DNA from: Scedosporium boydii
Taxonomy: Eukaryota > Ascomycota > Sordariomycetes > Microascales > Microascaceae
DNA length: 64,000 nucleotides
Reading direction: 5' to 3'
Assembly: GCA_002221725.1 (NCBI GenBank)
Contig: NJFT01000225.1
Coordinates: 1 to 64,000 of the forward strand
The position numbers were made by a program, and so were the translations under genes. Of the stretch, positions 10,801-23,046 are shown piece after piece; the stretch's first letter is position 1; each line of letters begins with the position of its first letter. Under the pieces are notes generated by a model. The model was not told where the DNA came from. It did no database searches and saw only the letters and a list, made by a program, of their open reading frames with translations.

Positions 10801-13245
10801 ATGACATTGGCCAATATCCCCCGGCGCCAGCTGCCCTATCTGCAGCGGAACTGGAACCAAGGCGCCAACGACTGGTCGATTAGCACAGGTCCTACCAGAC
10901 TCAGCAATGGATGTGACGGCCATAATGGAGCTGAGCCTGAGAATCGGCCCTCCAAGCGCCCAAGGCTTGCGGAAGATGCGACGCCTGAACTGACGGAGAC
11001 TCCGTCTTTGGATGAGGTTCTACTGCCCAAGATTCCCAGCTCGGGACCTAGGTTCTTGCGAGTCGATGTTTTGAAAATTGTTCACAAGGACTTCGAGCGC
11101 CGGGTAAAACCTAGTGTCAGCCTTAGCAATTTAGACACGCCGCCGCAGCCCTTGACGAATTTACTCACGATCGGGGCCGACTGCAAGATCACAATCCTAG
11201 ATAACTCGCCGTTGTGCAAGCATGCTCCGCCCGTTCTCTACTGTAATAGCCAGCCCTGCACGATCAAGACTTTCAAGAACCCCGTCGGGAGCTCTCCCAT
11301 GGCCAGGGTGTACTTGGAACGGCCCTTCTTCGTCCCTGACAGAGTCCTCAAGATCCCCAAGGAGGATGGTTCATATGATTTGGCCGACAATTACAGACTA
11401 GACGTCGAGCTGAGTGCCGCAGATGGAAAGGAGTGGCCGCCACTGGATCTCACGATCCCCCCGGAACGTAACAGCCAGGGTGCGCGGAGATGGGTACTTC
11501 TTGCCTGTTTGGTTGATTTGTTCAAGAGATCACGCATGTCTGTGGATCTTTACATGCATCAGTATACACGGGAATGCATTCTCCGCACCAGCTATATCGT
11601 CGACATTGATGCGCGCTGGTCAGTCGGTTTCGAGCGGCGACCCTCGACTCCTGAGAAGGGTGTTATGTCCTCCATCACCGTGAGCGTTGCTGACTCCAAT
11701 AACGGCGCTGTTGCAAACGGGACAGATTTGAATGGCGTCCCGACCCCAGAAACTCTGGTGAACGGAGCCTCCAATGCTTCCGTCAACGGATACGCCGGGG
11801 AGGGCAGCGAAGAGCCCGAAGGAGACACAACGCCGAACCGAGCCCTACGTACCCGGGAGAATAAGGTCTACAACCTCAAGCTTCTTAGCGATAAAGCCCA
11901 AGGAAAAAGCAAGGACAAGGACCGGAGACGCCGAAAACGCGATGATGGTCAGATCACATATCTCCTTGGTACTGATCAGGCCCCTCTTCAGGTTCCTCTG
12001 GACTCGTACACGTGCCTCGCATGCTCAGCCGCACATCAATCGCTTCAAATCTTGCAAATGCATCTCAGTTCAGCTCATCCCGGGTTCGTATGCGATCTCC
12101 GATACTCAAAGGGTGCCTGCCAGTTCCGCGTAACGGATCGAAATGACTGGCTCGCGTCTGACTCCGAGGAGTTCCAGTTCACCAGCGCCACGAAGACTCT
12201 GGGCTTCGATACTGCGCCGGAGGCCAAAGAAAGGCGGCAACCCGGGGCGCCCCAACCGGCCCCAATCGTTGCGCAAAGATTAACTCAACCAGTAAGTTAC
12301 ATGTCATTTAACCGTTTTCTACATTTTTATTCTGCCTACGGGGTGGAGAGGGGGCGTTGGGCAAGGCTTACACAATGCTCGCCGAGCCTTGAGCCGCATC
12401 ATGGGTCAGCCTACTAAACTCAACCAAATTTACAGAAGCCAGTCGTGAAGAAGCCGAAGAAGAAGGTTCTAGTTCCTCAGACCAAGCAGCCCCTATATGA
12501 CTCTGTCAGTAGAGCTCTTCTTGAACCTGGAACCGAACTTGTTCCGCCAAAAAGCGACGATAGATGGTGGATCCAAAAACATCGCGACGTTATTTCAGAT
12601 TTTGTCGATATTGAGCTTCCTGAGAGGGAGTACATCCTCGCTTGGGATAAGTTTGTGCTCCCCAAGCGACTCTCTTCGGAAGGCTTTGTCCCTAAGATTC
12701 TTCTGGAATTCTTGAGTGCAAAAGCCGGCTGGATCGTGGCCTCTGAGCAACGGGAAGAAGAGTTCTTTAAGCACTTAGCGTATTTGCAACTCCGGGACGT
12801 TTTGGATCAAAAAACTCTTGATGGAGTAAATCTCATATTGAGTGACGCCCGAGCAGCGAAGGCGGCCAAGGACGTTGAAACGGAATCACAGGACGACACA
12901 TCTAGTGACACCTGGAAACGGGATGAACCATCCTGTGTGGTCTGTAAATTACCACCAGTCGGGGTTATTTGCACCCTCGTCTGCTCCAATGCTGTAAGTT
13001 TCCGTCCAATCCAGCCCTGCTGTTTTCAGAGCCACCATTCATCCTTTTTCACTGAGCTCAAACGTGATATGGTCATGCTGGAGAAGATTCAATACTGACA
13101 AGATATCTAGGAATGCGGCAAATATTTCCACCTTACCTGCATTCAGGATGCGATCAAGATGAAGCCCACGGAAGAAGAGTGGCTCTGCAACGACTGCGTT
13201 GACAATGCTCCGGAGACGAGAGATGTTCCAGCACAGGGTGCATAG
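10801..13245 (+). CDS. suz12: Polycomb PRC2 subunit SUZ12 (VEFS-box) with C-terminal PHD-like finger
   Basis: Exons 10801-12291, 12436-12993 and 13111-13245 (introns with GTAAGT donors, all phase 0) encode 727 residues. Visible features in order are a conserved N-terminal half, a C2H2 zinc finger (C405, C408, H421, H426), a VEFS-type box at about residues 515-640 (WWIQKHRDVISDFVD and the following conserved helices), and a Cys/His-rich C-terminus (C664 to C712) with PHD-type C4HC3 spacing. The last intron splits that finger. In PRC2, SUZ12 scaffolds EZH2/KMT6 and EED for H3K27 methylation and facultative heterochromatin. The first in-frame ATG at 10801 was chosen. A separate ATG at 10785 opens only a 32-codon frame that overlaps the start and could act as an upstream ORF. 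Confidence 0.88.
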
Positions 13246-14722
13246 AGTGCACGGTTGAGAATAACTCGCCCTCCAAAAGGGCGATATTCGAGGTTCGGAT
13301 GACACAAACGCCGGCGAGACGTTTCATTGGATGTTTCATTAGATCTGACTCTTCGACAACAGGATGGGAGAGCAGCGGCGGCGTAGGGCAAAGCCGCGGG
13401 CAAGCAAAACTAACAACAAGAAGGGTGCAAGAAGACCGTGATGGGTATATAATGCCAGGATTTTTTGTACACTACATCACCAACCTAATTATGGCATGGC
13501 ACGGCGTTTTACTGAAGACGGGCTCACTTTCTTTTTTTTCTTCATGGCTTTCAGTCTCAAGAAGGTGGTGGCATCTCCGGTTTACGTTTACATACAAAGC
13601 TGAGCGGTATGGGAAACATCGAAGTCCATTGTATACACAGGACCCGGCAACAGCCTTGCGTTCGGGGAGTATATCTGGGGTTTTTCACTTTTCTTCCATT
13701 TCTTTTTCTTTCGTTTTTCTTCCTTTTGTTCCATTGACATTGTCTTTTCAATCTCTTTTCCTTTGTACGAATCGACAAACATTTCAGTTCCTCGTTTGAT
13801 GCGTTAGCAATTGTAGCGGTGACGACGGTTGACGTTTTGAAATGCTCTGGGTGTCCTTTGAGCCTTGAGACTTGACTTCACGACGATTCAATTTTTAGAG
13901 AACAAAACACATTGAAGGTCTTTAATACTGTCAATTGGAATGCGAATCGATGAGTCCCAAACTCCCAACCCAGCCTGGTCTTTTCCCTGGCAATGCAATG
14001 TTGTGCAATGCTGTACTCTAGGAGAGCATTGGATCAAGAGAGTTGCGAGTATGACTGACTAATGAAATTCACTCAGGCCATCCCTTGCCACATGTACAAT
14101 TGTACTTTTAGTTGGATGAATGTACATGTGTTTGAAGAGTCTTTTGAGTTTCAGCCCTCTTGTCCTTCGACTAGTTTAATCCGTTTCTGAACTCTTTAGT
14201 AACAGAACGCGTTTGATAATATAGACGTAAAGAAACGACGAATACACATAACCTCAATGTTCCGCGTCTATCACGCTCGATAGGCTTGAATGTTGTGTAC
14301 TTCATAAGATAACACGCAGAATTCTAATTTTGTATTAAGATGTGATAAAAAGGCTGTGAAACACGAGGCAGACGTTCCACACATAGAGTTGAAGCGTCTA
14401 TATGTAATACTGTCATGAATGCGTTGAATAGCTCTTATTCTTGAAACTCGGGAATACGCATGTACGCATGTTCACATGAAGAGACTGAGAAGGTTATTCT
14501 TGCTTTATTACTATCTACAACTCGGAAGTCTTGATAACTATTGAACATATAATAACATGTGTGCAAAACCACGCAACACATCGGGGAAGGCTATGTGTCT
14601 AGCCTTATTACTAAAATACACGGATAACCCACATTTTATTCATTTGATCTTGCAAACGTAGCCCGTGACTACCTAACTGTTCAGGACGTGTATGCTCCCT
14701 ACACAACGTGGGTTAGGTATTG

Positions 14723-14841
14723 CCAGGACAGCTGGCGTAGTGGATATATAAGACTACTTCTAGTCAAGTGATGCTGGTCGCGACACGTGGAGGACTTTTT
14801 TGTTGCCATGTATCTCAGCTGTAAGTGAGTCAAACGTGGCA
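14723..14841. repeat. Dispersed repeat, copy B
   Basis: The partner of 3510-3624 in the same orientation, about 11.2 kb away. Matching blocks are separated by substitutions and a 4-nt insertion (GTAAGTGAGTC against GTGAGTC). The flanks are unrelated, so the repeat unit is limited to about 115-120 bp. Confidence 0.65.
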
Positions 14842-16533
14842 AGTATATATGAGATCAATGCAGAATGACGATATAGAATGCCACTCGTTAGCAATGTGTC
14901 TCCTCGTTGAGATAACCGCTCATCATCTAGCCACATATATCCCCACAATTTGGGAACTTAAACACAAAACAAGACACTGTTTGGAGAGGATTATTGCTTC
15001 AGTTAAGTCCCCAACCAAGGAGGTCAATCTTCATAGGTACGTTTTGCTATGGCGGACTACCCTGCAGTGCTTCACTTAGGCATCATTGTCACCGCCCCTC
15101 TTCATGTCTACGCCTGAGGGCTCAGATCGCCCAGAATGTAGCGTGTAGGAATCTTGCTTGTCGTTCTAGTCTCCGTATAGTAGCGAGATTCGAGGAATCC
15201 TGTTCATGTATAATTCTCAATCGAATTACAGCATCTTTACTCGGCTCGAGCTATTCTTTCCAATATCATAGAGATAGGTTACGGGAGTGGTTGTGTAGAA
15301 AATAACCATTGATATCACTTCCCTCAGCTGATAATTGGAATGCCCATAGTTCGGCAGGCGGAAAGAAGTTTTGATGGTTTTATTTTCACGAATATCATAT
15401 TCAATATCTATCCTCCGGCACTATGCTTGCGGTAGGGTAGACCGAAGGCATATCCTCACCAGTCTCCGCTGAACCCCTTCCTGGGTGTCTTGAAGATGTC
15501 GACGCGCTTCCTCAAGCGCCGCTCCATGTCCGAGTGGTCAAGATTAGTATAGCATGGAAGTGAGAGATTACCTCCCAGTCTAACATCTAGCCACTAGTAA
15601 CAAACTCTCCTTCCCATTAATACGTCTAACATTCGGTACTCCTCTGGGACATAAAGCCCTAGCGACGGAACAGACGAACACATCCAAACAGTGTCCTAGT
15701 GCAAGGATCAGGCCATTCAGGAGCACACATGTTCTCTATCTACATACATTCGGGATCAAAGGAAACATCAATGACCATATTGATGAAAATAGTGGTGGGG
15801 TTGGAAGAGATAGGACTTGCCATCTAGAATATGATGCGAGAGCTCCTGCACTATATATACGGAGTCTTTTGGGGATATCTAAAATTTATCTCGACTCCTC
15901 TTTGAGTGTACTCCCAGGCATGGATATATTGAATGAGGTCAGTGGGTTGCCTCAAGGAGCTTATTATTGTATAATTAGTGAGTAGTATCCGAGCAAAGTT
16001 GAAAGTAAGCCCCCTATCTACGAGGCTGAAAGAAAGTCCAGTATATCGAAGCATCAGGTTGCGTGTCTTGGGCATGCGGTAAAAGTATGGGATCACGGCT
16101 GTGGTGAGTCCTGAATGTATCGAAGCAAGGCATGTCATCCTAATCTCAGGCGCCTTGTGATGGCTTCAGTCCGAATGGTGAAAAGGAACAAAGAAAAAGA
16201 AAATCCTTCGGGTACTATGGGAGAGGGAATCAAGGCGATATGCCAGGGATGGTCATTTCGATATGCTCAGTTGCCAAGTGGTTCGCTGTACTTCGTATCG
16301 CTGCCGAATTCCCGGTCATCCTGCTCAGTGATTGATTGATTCAGCCTTTGTGGGCTTCTGGCTAAATATCTATAATACTCTCTAACCTCATTCTAAGGAT
16401 GCCGTCCCGCCGCACGGCTCCCATGAAATAAAACCATGGCAATTCCCTCATCTCACAGGTGACAAGCTGAGTCCTGCATATGTATGGGCCGTGCTGCAGG
16501 ATAATGAGATATTTTATCAATATTTTTAAGGAT

Positions 16534-16557
16534 GTGAGTGTGTGTGGGTGTGTGTGT
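16534..16557 (+). repeat. TG microsatellite
   Basis: A short imperfect TG run in non-coding sequence. Confidence 0.75.
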
Positions 16558-17153
16558 CGGAACGTCGGATCGGGGCATCGTTGAGGTGGGTTGCCGTACT
16601 CTTTTCTCTTTGCCTCTATTCCGTTCCTCTCTTTCGGTGCATACTTCGTCGAGCGCTGAATATAGAAAAGGGTCGAGATCATTTCTTATTTCTGTATGAA
16701 AACCACCTATTCCGTCCACGGTTGACGACACGGCGGCCTGCCTTGACGCCACCTCGTGGATGAAAAGGGTCTTACAACTCCAGGCTAACTTAGTCTAGGA
16801 CCCAAGAGTTCCCAGAGAGTGTGGTGATGGTGATGAATGCATGGCTCGTAAATAATTCATTTTAAATAAAAACTGGAAAGAGTAAATCCCCGGGTTCGTC
16901 ACACAGGCATCCGCCAAGCTAGACGGGATTTAAACAGTTCATGGGCGAAGGTCAAGCATCCGATTGCAATCTGCCTCTATGAATGCTGTGCTATAATAAC
17001 GCCCACAGTCCCTAATAACGTAAAGTACAAATAAAGACAACATGGAGAGAATGATGCTTCCATATTTTCACCCACACGCCTCAAGTTACCTTATCTCTAA
17101 GCCAATATGAAAATCCCATCCATCTAGGCGTGGCACACCCAGCTTCTCCCGTC

Positions 17154-18995
17154 TCAGAACTTATACTTGGTCTCTCGCTTCTTCTCATACCTCTTCTCAT
17201 CCATCTTTTGCCTCTTCCTCGACTCCTGAGCAATCATATCCTGCAAGTCCTCTTCATAAGACCACTTAGCGCCAATGCCCTCTTCCTTCCTCCCTTCCTC
17301 GTACCGCCTCTTCACCTCGTCCTTACTAACACCGCCATGCTGAAGAAGCGCGTCGGGATCCAGCGCCACATCAATGTCTCCCGGCTTCTTCCTCTTGCGC
17401 GTGTCGTCCTCCTGCCCGAGCACGGGCATGTGGGCCCGCGCCGCGTTGAGGTCATACGTACGCTCGCTGCCGAAGAAGCCCTCGACGCCACGAGCCGCAG
17501 CTTCGGGGATGACGGTATAGGCGGAGCGCGGGTGGGTCGATTCTTCCATGTCGATGCCGCGGCGGGATTTGCGAAGATCGAGCTCTCCGGCGATGGAGGT
17601 TTCCACTCCGGTGGGTGGATATTCCGTCGGTACGGAGCTGACGAAGCCGCTGGGGGTTTCGAGACCGCTCGGCGTCTCGAGGCCACCACCGGGAAGCTCT
17701 TCCTCTTCGGATCCTTCCTCCTCGGACTCTTCCTCTGATTCTTCCTCTTCGGACTCTTCGCGTGGTTGAAGTTCGCCCCACAGCGTCCTGTCTATGGGTT
17801 CTTCGGCGGCGTATTGGGGTTGCGCCACTGCTTGCGCGGGTTGTACGCCGCCAGGGGCAGCAGCACCATTAGGAGCCGCAAGACCGAACACGTCGCCACC
17901 GAATAGAGGTCGGTTGAACTCGTCGACGGGAGGTTTGCCCCATCCACCGGGATGGAAGCCCCACGATCCGCCTGGCGGCGGCGGCGCGTTGAGTCCGGGG
18001 ATCTTGAGGGTAGGATAGGATGGTGGGGGTCCGAATCGTTGTTGGTTAATTAGCCAGGGTGGCGGCGCGCCTGGAGGCATCCCCAACGCCTCCTTGGTCG
18101 CGTCGGTAAGCTCACCGGCCCTAAAGTTCTTATAGTCCACCTCGCATTCCTTGCCTTCGTAGTATACTTCGCCGAACCTCGTGAGCTCAGGCTTGGTCTG
18201 GAAGCGGAAGAAGGCATCATATAGCTTTTGATAATCGATATCGAGTTTGCCCATCTTGGGTTGCACCCGTTCTCGCTGCTTTTGCTTGAGGGTTTGTTGA
18301 TCTTGCTTCTCCAGCACCGCATCTCGCATCTCGGTGATGCCGGTCTCGGAAATGAATTGCGGTAGCTTGAAGGGTGGCTTCTCGATACCGCGTTTTGATG
18401 AAAGGTATTCTCGTTTGAGGGACCAGTGCGTAGGTACGGGCACGACGTTGCGCTGGGCCTTGATCTGGACGAGCAGGCGGGGATCCGATGATGACGTATC
18501 GTGCCACTCGACGACTTCTGGGTTCGGGACAAGGGCCTTGAGTTCCGCGATGGAAAGCTTGGTCAGTTGTTTCCTCTTCTTTTTAGAAAGCTTGGGCGCC
18601 GCCTCTTCGTCTTCGCTTGGTATTTCATCGTCGTCGCCGAAGAACACTTCGCCCTTGTTTCCCGCATTCGCCTCCCTCGTGGCTTCATCTTCGCCATCGG
18701 CCGTAGCGCCAAATTTCTTGAATATATCCTTGAAGTATGAGATAGACGGATCGTCTATCTCGTCGAGGCTGTCGGGTTCGGGTCCATCTACGACGGTCTG
18801 ACTGGGCTTCTTGACCTCGACATCGGCGTCCGCCTCCTCTCCCTCTTTGATGGCCTTGGATATCGCGTCCTCGCCATCAGTCGGTGTGGCTGGCTTGATT
18901 TCATCGGCAATAGGCTTCTCATCGGCGGCTTTGGCTTTCTTCTGTTCCTTCTTCTTCGCTCGCCGCATCTGGTTCTTCGTCATTTTTTGGGCCAT
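17154..18995 (-). CDS. cus1: Splicing factor 3B subunit 2 (SF3B2/SAP145, yeast Cus1)
   Basis: Single exon, 613 residues from the ATG at 18995 (MAQKMTKNQMRRAKKKE). The frame stays open upstream to 19175, but the preceding residues look like leader and the Lys/Arg-rich start fits the family. The order is a basic N-terminus, an acidic low-complexity stretch, the conserved DUF382 block (WHDTSSSDPRLLVQIKAQRN through LWEV-type helices), and the Pro-rich PSP block (PPPWLINQQRFGPPPSYP, GGWGKPPVDE). A Glu/Ser-rich acidic region and a basic C-terminus follow. SF3B2 belongs to the U2 snRNP SF3b complex and helps anchor U2 at the branch site. The gene is divergent from the transporter at 20247. Confidence 0.92.
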   Translation of the reverse strand: MAQKMTKNQMRRAKKKEQKKAKAADEKPIADEIKPATPTDGEDAISKAIKEGEEADADVEVKKPSQTVVDGPEPDSLDEIDDPSISYFKDIFKKFGATADGEDEATREANAGNKGEVFFGDDDEIPSEDEEAAPKLSKKKRKQLTKLSIAELKALVPNPEVVEWHDTSSSDPRLLVQIKAQRNVVPVPTHWSLKREYLSSKRGIEKPPFKLPQFISETGITEMRDAVLEKQDQQTLKQKQRERVQPKMGKLDIDYQKLYDAFFRFQTKPELTRFGEVYYEGKECEVDYKNFRAGELTDATKEALGMPPGAPPPWLINQQRFGPPPSYPTLKIPGLNAPPPPGGSWGFHPGGWGKPPVDEFNRPLFGGDVFGLAAPNGAAAPGGVQPAQAVAQPQYAAEEPIDRTLWGELQPREESEEEESEEESEEEGSEEEELPGGGLETPSGLETPSGFVSSVPTEYPPTGVETSIAGELDLRKSRRGIDMEESTHPRSAYTVIPEAAARGVEGFFGSERTYDLNAARAHMPVLGQEDDTRKRKKPGDIDVALDPDALLQHGGVSKDEVKRRYEEGRKEEGIGAKWSYEEDLQDMIAQESRKRQKMDEKRYEKKRETKYKF

Positions 18996-20246
18996 GGCGA
19001 CGATGTTGACGTCGATGACGCGACGCTCTGCAGGTGAAGCTTGGGAGGGGCGGTGATCTGGAGGAGGGTGAAGGCGATAATGACGCGCCGCACAAATCGT
19101 TTGGGATCCGGTACTTTCGGTGGCATAACGCGCCTCGGCGGGAAAGGAAAAAGAAAGAAACGATGGAGGGGGCAAAAAGAAAGAGGAAAAGCGATCTATC
19201 AGTATCAGTCGAGTATCTAGCTGAGAAACTAGACGGCGCGGCTGACGGGTATTCCGATTAGCGAGACGGTTGGTTGGATTGAATTACTTTTTGGTTGGAA
19301 ATAGCTATTCGACCGGAGCTTGTCGACCTGAAATAAATCGGTCCTTTGCAAATCCAAAATCGCGGGTGCGGGTTTAGCCTTATCGCCTCTGAGGCACGAG
19401 TTTCCAGCCTGCTCAGCAAATTTGACATGTCCGGGGACGGCGAATAGTTAATCCGAAAGAACCCCCAGTTGGTCTCTGTCATCCCACTTCTCACTCAGCC
19501 TTGGCTTCCGCTTCTGCATGTGTCATGCAAATGTACGTACCAAAATCAGCACAGTAGCACAGTGCCGGACTGCGGGATGAGTGCTCCGGGGGCACAGTGC
19601 CAATCTCTCGACCCACCAATCCGCAGCGTGTCGCAGGCCAGGTTTCTTGTTGGTTGCGCTAAAAATATTGGAAAACCCCACTAATACGAGCCACCCCGGC
19701 CCACCCTTCCCACCTTCCCCCCCCTGTAGCGTTGCGTGCTTGTGCCTGAGTGTGGTGTTTCGAAGAAGGAAAAGGGAGATCGTCACTGTGCTAGCGGGGG
19801 ATACGAAGCATTGTACATTACACGACAAAGTACATTCTCGAGGTACTTTACTCGCGTCCAATCCTCCCTTGGCCCACCATAAATGTTCAATGTTCACAGC
19901 CATCATCAACGTATGCTACATTTATCTATCTCCATTCCCTGATAACGGCAATTTATCTCTCCTCTTCATCCGATGCGACTATAGACGCTGCAGGAAATAA
20001 GGCGATAAGACTGCGTACTATCGCCGTTCACTCGTTCTCTTTGCACTTCTGCAATCCTTCCCCCAACTTCTTGCCTTCCGTACTATCACGCATTCGATTC
20101 GCCAATTCTCTCTTCTTGTCACGCCAATTGGCACCATGCAGCTATAACGAGACCCGCGACATTCCCCATCACTTAACCACCCACCCCCCGACAAAGACAT
20201 TCCTCCCTCCCCGCTCGCTTGGCTAGTAATTGGAAAAGACGACAAG
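18996..20246. other. Divergent promoter region between SF3B2 and the transporter
   Basis: A 1.25 kb region with no supported coding sequence. It should contain both promoters and leaders. Only short unrelated open frames are present. Confidence 0.5.
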
Positions 20247-21964
20247 ATGCCTCATTCGACTCTCGACGAAGACCTACAAGTGCCCCTTGGCCGCGTCAAG
20301 CAGCCATACCACGATGCAGCCCCTGTCCAGAATGGACTTGAAAAGTTCCCAGATATGGATGCCGGTGATAACTCTACCTTCGAGCCGCTTGACTCGAAGT
20401 GGAATCCGCGTCGCGACCATTCGTATGCCAACGCACCGATGCTCCGCGGCTCTACTCCATCTCATCAAAGGACGAACGGCCACTCTCGTCAAAAGAGCTT
20501 GAGCGAGGCCATCCGGACTATTAGAACACGCGGCGGCAGTGTCAGCCAGAATGTCCACGAGATCACAGATGCGTTGAAAGCGCCGGTATCCCCCATGCTC
20601 ATTGTATGCGCTTCCCCAGAACACCCGAATGGGCCCCGAGATACCGCAGAGTGTGGACGCTAACTCCGATCGCGCGATAGTTCTTATGTATCCTCTGGTA
20701 TACCTCGTCTGTCCTCACGAATACCTCCTCCAAGTCTATTCTTATGAGCTTCGACAAGCCTGCGACCCTAACCATCGTACAATTCGCCTTTGTCTCCTCA
20801 TATTGCATGTTGTCCTCCGCCCTAGCGTCAACCTTTCCCAAGATTAGAACGGCGATCCCTGCCCTCAAGTATCCCATTCGCCCGCCCTCGAGCGACGTTA
20901 TTAAGACGACCCTGCCTTTGGCACTCTTCCAGATTGGAGGCCATCTCTTAAGCTCGAACGCGACATCGAAGATTCCCGTATCCCTGGTCCATACCATTAA
21001 GGGCTTGTCGCCGCTCTTCACGGTACTTGCCTACCGATTCATCTTCGACATTCGCTACCCGGTTGCCACCTATGCTTCTCTCGTCCCTCTGACTCTAGGT
21101 GTTATGCTTGCCTGCTCCGGAAACCGCACGTTCGGCGGCCAGCTCGTCGGTGTTCTCTACGCCCTCCTCGCCGCCCTCATTTTCGTTACCCAGAACATCT
21201 TCTCCAAGCGGCTGTTCAACGAAGCAGCCAAGGCTGAGGCCCAAGGGCTCGGTGTCAAGTCCCGCAAACTCGACAAGCTCAACCTCCTTTGCTACTCTTC
21301 GGGTCTCGCGTTTATTCTTACGGCCCCCATCTGGTTCTGGACCGATGGGATTGTTCTCATCAAAGATTTCCTCCACGACGGCTCGATCGACTTGACTGAG
21401 AAGCCCCACAGTTTTGATCATGGCCGTTTGTTCCTCGAATTCATCTTCAATGGAACGTTCCACTTTGGCCAGAACATCATTGCCTTCACCCTACTCTCCA
21501 TGGTCTCCCCTGTGACCTACTCGGTTGCCAGCCTGCTCAAGCGCGTGTTTGTCATCACCGTAACTCTCCTGTGGTTCCGAAATCCCACTACATGGATTCA
21601 AGGACTCGGTATTGCGCTTACGTTCCTCGGGCTCTACATGTATGACCGCTCGAGCGCTAGCAACAAGGCTGACCGCAAGGCACGCATGATGGCCGATTCT
21701 CCTAAGAACGGGCCTATACTACCTTTGACTGATCGGAAGACTGTGTCACCAATCAACGGCGGTCTGCGAGCCCCTTTCTACGGCAATGGCCAGACCAACG
21801 GGAATCACCTCTACACGAATGGATATTCTAATGGTGACACCTCCAAGAAATCCGACGATGGGCGAGGTTCTCGGCCTAGGGGTCTGAGTAACACGCCGCT
21901 TCCTCCGAGAACGAAACAGGAAGATACGTGGCTGGCTGCTGACAGGGCTATTGGCGTTCAATGA
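20247..21964 (+). CDS. SLY41-like triose-phosphate/nucleotide-sugar transporter family protein
   Basis: Exons 20247-20603 and 20681-21964 (one 77-nt phase-0 intron, donor GTATGC, acceptor ATAG) give 546 residues. The N-terminal 120 residues are hydrophilic. Then comes a multispanning EamA/TPT-type membrane core with about 8-10 hydrophobic helices, including the conserved signature HTIKGLSPLFTVLAYRFIF and an internal repeat near VSPVTYSVASLLKRVFVI. The C-terminus is hydrophilic and Gly/Asn-rich. The closest family I recognise is yeast Sly41, an ER/Golgi membrane protein that suppresses Ypt1 loss. Substrate is not determinable from sequence; nucleotide-sugar or phosphorylated-sugar exchange are family possibilities. 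Confidence 0.82.
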
Positions 21965-23046
21965 TTTGATTTAATTCCCGTTGTCATCTTCCATCATATT
22001 TTCTTTTCTTCTTCGTACACATTTTCTTGTGTTTCCCTCTTTTCGTTACTCACGCGCAGAGATTTCTCTGATGTTCGGTTATCTGGGAATCGGGCTATAG
22101 GTCCATCTCTCTTTTCTTTTTGTTATCATTACTTTTTCTACTTCTTTCACTCCTCTTTCCGCCTCTCCCCGGGGCCGCTAGCCCCCTTTCAGCTGTGCCG
22201 TGCAGCAAGACCTGAGCTTGAGCACGCAGGAACCGATGGCTCAAGGCCACTTCCCGCCCAATCCCCCGGAACCGTCCCAAGGGAGCTGGACACATCGCGC
22301 AACGGGACCGGAGCCGGGACGGCGAGAAAAAGAAAGGAGAGAAGGAAAAAGCAAATGAAACCGCACCAAAACTAAAGATAAAAGAGGGATACACACTGTA
22401 TAGATATAGAGACGGTTATCATTATCATCATCAATCATGGCGGCTGGAACTCGGCGTTATAAAATCTTTTTTATCACATTTTATGTTTCCTTTCTTCCTT
22501 ATTCTGTTTTTGACAGGAATCGGCTGTTTTGTACTCTTTGGATCTTGGGATTTCGAGTTTGCTTTGTTCGTTATTGTCGTGAGGACCTCCGGTACCAGAG
22601 CTCCAGTGTTTTCATGTTTAGGTTGGTGGAATAGTTGTACGCGCTTGAAGTCAACGAACGAACATGTTGGGATTTGCTTTCTTTTTCTTCAGCTAGGAAG
22701 ATTGATGAGTGCTTTTATTTTTCGAAATGGTGTTTATCAAGGCATTTATCATGTATGACTTTAGGAAAAGACAAGAGCAAGCTTCAAGCTTTCTTCTCAG
22801 CTCTGTGAATAGATGCTATAATTCTTCGGGCTGATTGTGACCTGAATTAGAAGTGCTTTTTTGCCCTTGCTTCGAGTGTCGCTTGCTATCGTATATGCTT
22901 CCTTCGTGATGTTTGTGGTGTACGATGAATATCTCGCTGGTATCTAGGCGAGATGGTAGGATGGGTGGAAATGATTACGCAGGTTACGTGGCACTACAAT
23001 TGTGCAGAGGCTTCATCCCGTCTGTCGAATGCGGTACCGCCTTCGT
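21965..23046. other. Intergenic, convergent 3' flanks
   Basis: This separates the transporter and ORC5 3' ends. It is pyrimidine-rich and then AT-rich, with no supported gene. It presumably contains both polyadenylation regions. Confidence 0.5.

Larger units (their letters stand above)
13246..17153. other. 3.9 kb gene-poor island
   Basis: This lies between the convergent 3' ends of SUZ12 and SF3B2. Open frames are short and overlapping, and none has recognisable domains. It includes the second copy of the dispersed repeat (14723-14841) and a TG-rich microsatellite near 16.53 kb. The sequence looks more AT-rich than the flanking genes, and it may hold decayed repeats. Confidence 0.5.
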
